The position numbers and the translations under genes are program-made. A stretch of DNA of 18,075 bases from contig CAJUJC010000036.1 in NCBI GenBank assembly GCA_910586805.1, positions 1-18,075 of the forward strand. The letters run 5' to 3'. The notes beneath the pieces were generated by a model. That model saw only the letters and a program-made list of their open reading frames with translations, ran no database searches and was not told the origin of the DNA. The stretch is from an uncultured Erysipelotrichales bacterium (GTDB lineage: Bacteria; Bacillota_I; Bacilli_A; Erysipelotrichales; Coprobacillaceae). Shown piece by piece: positions 14,842 to 18,075 of this stretch. Position 1 is the stretch's first letter; the number at the start of each line of letters is the position of its first letter.

Positions 14842-16875
14842 TTATAAGACCTCCTTCTCGCACTCCTTAAGAATAGTAAGAACTTCATTTGCTCTTGTCG
14901 CATTTTCAACTTGTTTCAAGAAGTCTGTTTTCTTAATCATTCTCATTAATAAAATCATGGCAGGTATTTGATCTTTTTTATCCTTACTCGCTAAACAAAA
15001 GACAACATTAACTTGTTTATCATCAAAAGTCATAGCTTGCTTATTCACTATCAAACTCATACCACTCTTATAGACATTCTTATTATTACGTCCATGAAAC
15101 AAAGCAAATAAACCATCAGTTACACAGTAAAAACCAATCTTTTCAATTTCAGTCACAATTTCTTCACCATAGCCATCCTTGACTATGCAATGTTTTTCAA
15201 GTAATCCAGCGCTATCATAAATACTTTGCTTCCAATCAATATCTTGATCAATCACTTGAATACATTCTTTCTTCAATAAGTCACTGACTTTATAAATTTG
15301 TTTCTTTAATTTTGTTTCTGTGTATCCTAGTTCATTTTGAATAATTTCCAAAACTTTTTGACGGTCTTTTTTTCCTAGAAAATCTAATTTATTTACAATT
15401 GCATTATAATTAAAATTGTTTTTTTTCTTACTCAAACCAACTTTTTCTAATTTTACATAATCCTCTGGCATTAACAATGGATTCACAACAACATTGATTT
15501 TTCCATATGTATTTTTAAGTGGTAACGTTGAAATGATATAATCAATATTATCAAATGATTCAAATGATGAAAGTTTATATTGAGGTAAAACATCAATCAC
15601 TTTCACTTGAAATTCACTCAATAATGCTTCCTTTAACATAGTTGAAGTTCCATACCCATAATTACAAACAACAATAATACGTTTATAAGTTGATTGTTTT
15701 AATCTATTCATACTAACAATAAAATGGACTGCCAAATAAATAATTTCATCTGAATTATTTAATTTATCTAAAATGTCTATCTCTTTAATGCTCTTTTCCA
15801 AAGCCTCATAAATATAATAATCTTCTTTGGGAATAACAACTTTTAAATTATGATACATAACTCTATTTGTATGGATACGTTTTAATAACGGAGGGATATG
15901 TTGAGCAAGACTTTCTAATAGTAGAGTATCATATTTAAACTCTATATCTATATACTTAGACATTTTTTCTACAAGTTCTGTAATGATAGTTTCAATTTTT
16001 GTGAAGTGTAAACTATCATATAGTCCTTCTTGATTGTCAAGATATTCCAATAGTCTAATTAAGGCTCCTCGATAATAGTGTTTTATTTCGTGTTGAATAA
16101 CATCTTCAAATGCTAAGATCACTTCATTATATTTTTCTAATTGAACTGGTGCATCAAAACCAATATTAGGTGGTAAAGGTATATTTTCAAATAAATAATA
16201 AACCAAAAGAATAATATTGGCAGCAAAAAATTGATATCCTTCATCATTAATTTTATCTGTATTTTCTAAAATTTTATCAATCCATTGAAATAAATCTTTT
16301 AAGGGAAGTTTTTTTAAATATTTTAATATAAGGTTATAGGCATATGCTTGATAGGAATTTTTCTTGATGTCTCGATCTTTTAATAAAGAAATATATTGAG
16401 AAAGTTCATAAACTCTTAAATTCATAATATCATTTGGATTTCCATGAAATTCAAAATGATCAGTATATTGAATAATAAATCCTTTGTCTATGAATCTTTT
16501 TTCTAAGTCACTCATATCTTTTTTTATTGTTGAACGAGAAACCTGAAAATCTTCACTTAACTTGTTCAACTTTAAATGTTTAGCATCAAATAATAATATA
16601 AGCAATAACAAAGATAACCTTTCATTTGCTGAATAAAAGAAATGTTCTTCATTATTCAATAAAGAGATGTCAATATTATTAGGAAATACAATCACACCTT
16701 TAGATTTCTTTTCAATAACTGGAAGTTGGCATAAACAAAGATAATCATTGATCTTATCAATATCATATCTAATATAACGTTCTTTTATTTCCAAAACGCT
16801 AGCAATATCCTTATATGTCGTTTTTGGATGTTTTTGAAGATATTCTAAAATATGTAACATTCTCCCACTTAACAT
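14842..16875 (-). CDS. PRD-domain PTS transcriptional regulator (MtlR/ManR type)
   Basis: 677 residues, cytoplasmic DNA-binding activator. An N-terminal HTH (about 5-47) and a Mga-type HTH (about 85-135) are followed by PRD1 (about 165-275), PRD2 (about 300-395, with His326 and His384 at the usual regulatory positions), a IIB-Gat-like domain with Cys404 in VCNYGYGTS, and a C-terminal IIA domain (about 530-670) with His594 in ALFHGR. This is the domain order of Bacillus ManR and MtlR, which activate when PRD2 is phosphorylated by HPr and the IIB/IIA domains are dephosphorylated during sugar uptake. PRD1 seems to lack the usual histidine (FAANIILLVYY). AGGAGAGGG precedes the ATG. As first gene of the PTS operon it probably controls itself, and through the shared dyad, GH92 (inference). 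Confidence 0.92.
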   Translation of the reverse strand: MLSGRMLHILEYLQKHPKTTYKDIASVLEIKERYIRYDIDKINDYLCLCQLPVIEKKSKGVIVFPNNIDISLLNNEEHFFYSANERLSLLLLILLFDAKHLKLNKLSEDFQVSRSTIKKDMSDLEKRFIDKGFIIQYTDHFEFHGNPNDIMNLRVYELSQYISLLKDRDIKKNSYQAYAYNLILKYLKKLPLKDLFQWIDKILENTDKINDEGYQFFAANIILLVYYLFENIPLPPNIGFDAPVQLEKYNEVILAFEDVIQHEIKHYYRGALIRLLEYLDNQEGLYDSLHFTKIETIITELVEKMSKYIDIEFKYDTLLLESLAQHIPPLLKRIHTNRVMYHNLKVVIPKEDYYIYEALEKSIKEIDILDKLNNSDEIIYLAVHFIVSMNRLKQSTYKRIIVVCNYGYGTSTMLKEALLSEFQVKVIDVLPQYKLSSFESFDNIDYIISTLPLKNTYGKINVVVNPLLMPEDYVKLEKVGLSKKKNNFNYNAIVNKLDFLGKKDRQKVLEIIQNELGYTETKLKKQIYKVSDLLKKECIQVIDQDIDWKQSIYDSAGLLEKHCIVKDGYGEEIVTEIEKIGFYCVTDGLFALFHGRNNKNVYKSGMSLIVNKQAMTFDDKQVNVVFCLASKDKKDQIPAMILLMRMIKKTDFLKQVENATRANEVLTILKECEKEVL

Positions 16876-16893
16876 TTATAACCCTCTCCTTTC

Positions 16894-16926
16894 TTTATAT
16901 ATATCGTATTTTTACAAAACTTTATA
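16894..16926 (-). promoter_or_regulatory. Candidate PTS operon promoter
   Basis: The minus strand reads GATATATATAAAG just upstream of the ribosome site. TATATA (16898-16903) or TATAAA (16894-16899) can serve as -10, without a good -35. The centre of TATATA is 45.5 bp from the dyad centre, the same spacing as at GH92. A half-site TTTTACAA (16910-16917) lies between. Confidence 0.35.
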
Positions 16927-16936
16927 GGTATATATT

Positions 16937-16955
16937 TTGTAAAAATATTTTACAA
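16937..16955. promoter_or_regulatory. 19-bp operator dyad upstream of the PTS operon
   Basis: TTGTAAAA-ATA-TTTTACAA has perfect 8-bp arms, identical to the dyad in front of GH92. It sits about 60-80 bp upstream of the regulator start codon. It is the probable autoregulatory site of the PRD regulator (inference). Confidence 0.6.
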
Positions 16956-17035
16956 TTATTATTTTATCATATTTTCTAATTTAATCAGTTTATTTCTAAA
17001 AAAAGATATAATTCTATTAATGTTGTCTATTACAT

Positions 17036-17067
17036 AAGAAAAAAGGAAGTATTTGATTTACTTCCTT
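17036..17067 (-). terminator. Rho-independent terminator after the AEC permease
   Basis: AAGGAAGTA (17043-17051) pairs with TACTTCCTT (17059-17067) across a 7-nt loop. On the minus strand TTTTCTTATG follows. It lies directly after the permease stop codon and separates it from the PTS operon. Confidence 0.85.
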
Positions 17068-17068
17068 A

Positions 17069-18001
17069 CTACACCAAAAACAATGCAACAATAAGTGGTA
17101 TTGTTATGATAGATAATAGTGTTGTCATAAATACTGCTTTGGCAGCTAATGAAACATCACCATCATACTCAGTCGCAAATAACACAGCAGTATTAGCAAC
17201 TGGCATAGAAATCATAATTAATGTAACTCCTAAGATTAAAGGATCTTTAATAAATAAATTTAATATTGGATAAGCAATGATTGGAATAACAATTTGTTTA
17301 ATAAATGTGTATGGATAAATGCGCAATTCACTAAACACTTCCCAAATAGGAATATTAGCAAGTGTTGAACCTATAATCAACATTGCCATAGGTGTTGTGA
17401 TATCCCCTATCATTGTTACAGTTGATACAATGACATCAGGAAACTTTAACTGGACAAAATATATCAACAATGCAATCAATGAAGCAACAACACCAGGAGA
17501 AAGCAAATCTTTAGGATTTATTTTTGTTTTTCTATCTGTTCCATATCCCATAATTCCTGTTCCAACAGTAAATACCAATAAATTAAATATCATATTAAAG
17601 ATTGCTGTATAAAATATGGCATCATTTCCAAATATTGCTTTCATTACAGGAAATCCCATAAATCCTATGTTTGAGAAAACTGTCATAAAAATATACAACC
17701 CTTGTTGTGGTAAAGGAACTTTCATAACCTTAACAATAATCCATCCAATAAGTGGAAGACATACATAAATAAGTATCCCTATGAAAAACACAAACAATAT
17801 ACTCTGCATCGGTAAATATTCAGTTGTATTTAATACTGAAGATAAAATAAGTGCAGGAGTTGTTACTGTTAAAAGTAAAGTTGTGAGTTTTTTATTAAAA
17901 TCAACATCCAATATCTTCAACTTAAACAACAAATATCCTATAGACATGACTAAAAACAATTGTATCATTTGCATTAATATAACCTGTATATCCAAAATCA
18001 A
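17069..18001 (-). CDS. AEC-family (auxin efflux carrier/malate permease-like) transporter
   Basis: 310 residues, integral membrane, with about ten hydrophobic segments. It belongs to the AEC family (PF03547), whose bacterial members move malate, lactate and other organic acids or malonate. Family landmarks are MSIGYLLFKLKIL at the N terminus, TTPALILSS, FSNIGFMGFPVMKAIFG (the N-G-F-G/P motif of helix 4) and ISMPVANTAVLFATEYDGD near the end. The start is probably TTG at 18001, immediately after the upstream TAA. AAAGGGG inside the upstream gene is then the ribosome site, but only 3 nt away. A TTG two codons in (17995) has better spacing, and an ATG at 17974 has none. The TAA/TTG junction implies translational coupling. 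The substrate probably follows from the upstream enzyme, which is cut off. Confidence 0.88.
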   Translation of the reverse strand: MILDIQVILMQMIQLFLVMSIGYLLFKLKILDVDFNKKLTTLLLTVTTPALILSSVLNTTEYLPMQSILFVFFIGILIYVCLPLIGWIIVKVMKVPLPQQGLYIFMTVFSNIGFMGFPVMKAIFGNDAIFYTAIFNMIFNLLVFTVGTGIMGYGTDRKTKINPKDLLSPGVVASLIALLIYFVQLKFPDVIVSTVTMIGDITTPMAMLIIGSTLANIPIWEVFSELRIYPYTFIKQIVIPIIAYPILNLFIKDPLILGVTLIMISMPVANTAVLFATEYDGDVSLAAKAVFMTTLLSIITIPLIVALFLV

Positions 18002-18075
18002 TTACCCCTTTAATCCATTCGCCTGTCTTTCCATATTTTCTATAACAACATCATAGATTTCACCAAGTGTTGATG
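18002..18075 (-). CDS. C-terminal end of an unidentified gene (partial)
   Basis: Only the last 23 codons and a TAA stop (18002-18004) are inside the window. The frame ends in ENMERQANGLKG. It is open to the window edge and shows a charged amphipathic helix as at the end of a soluble enzyme, not a membrane protein. The next gene's TTG abuts the stop codon, so the two are one operon. I do not recognise the family from so little. AEC permeases often accompany malate or lactate enzymes, but that is only context. Confidence 0.6.
   Translation of the reverse strand, partial: STLGEIYDVVIENMERQANGLKG

Noticed and set aside
17319..18056. Plus-strand frames opposite the AEC permease
   Set aside because: Complement of membrane-protein codons; the minus-strand reading has family motifs and a terminator.

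Overview
The window is AT-rich, low-GC Firmicutes DNA. Compact operons with strong AGGAGG-type ribosome sites, a PRD-type PTS regulator, a CcpA-like cre site and large sortase-type surface proteins suggest an anaerobic gut commensal, possibly an Erysipelotrichales or Clostridium-like lineage. That placement is inferred from gene content and style; there is no rRNA or phylogenetic marker. Every recognisable protein gene is on the minus strand, so the transcription units run from right to left. Near-perfect hairpins with T tracts separate them.

In transcription order: (1) at the right edge, the last 23 codons of an unidentified gene (18002-18075) run straight into an AEC-family permease (17069-18001), which ends at a terminator. 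(2) A four-gene operon, 16875 to 13016, encodes an MtlR/ManR-type PRD regulator followed by separate fructose-family PTS IIA, IIC and IIB proteins, then a terminator. (3) A 424-bp control region (12592-13015) precedes a 1445-residue secreted, wall-anchored GH92 alpha-mannosidase with two Fn3-like, two F5/8C (CBM32-like) and two FIVAR-like modules. (4) A cytoplasmic YtcJ-type amidohydrolase (6405-7985) stands alone. (5) A 1375-residue surface protein (1952-6079) carries a GATase/ThuA-like N-terminal region, an InlB-type repeat, five bacterial-repeat modules and 22 tandem 12-residue calcium-loop repeats. (6) nagA (587-1732) is followed by a small membrane-anchored protein of unknown function (100-555). 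A plus-strand terminator at the far left shows that a convergent gene ends just outside the window.

The most interesting signal is regulatory. A 19-bp dyad, TTGTAAAA-N3-TTTTACAA, occurs perfectly upstream of both the PTS operon and the GH92 gene, and a third, imperfect copy (14 of 16 arm bases) lies further upstream of GH92. Each copy is centred about 45.5 bp upstream of a -10-like hexamer, the geometry expected of an activator. A cre-like site lies between the second dyad and its -10. The simplest reading is a mannose-scavenging regulon: surface GH92 frees mannose from host or fungal glycans, a fructose-family PTS imports and phosphorylates it, and the PRD regulator senses PTS flux and activates both units, with CcpA repression on top. 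NagA, the calcium-repeat surface protein and GH92 together fit a host-glycan-foraging lifestyle, although nagA is not visibly under the same operator.
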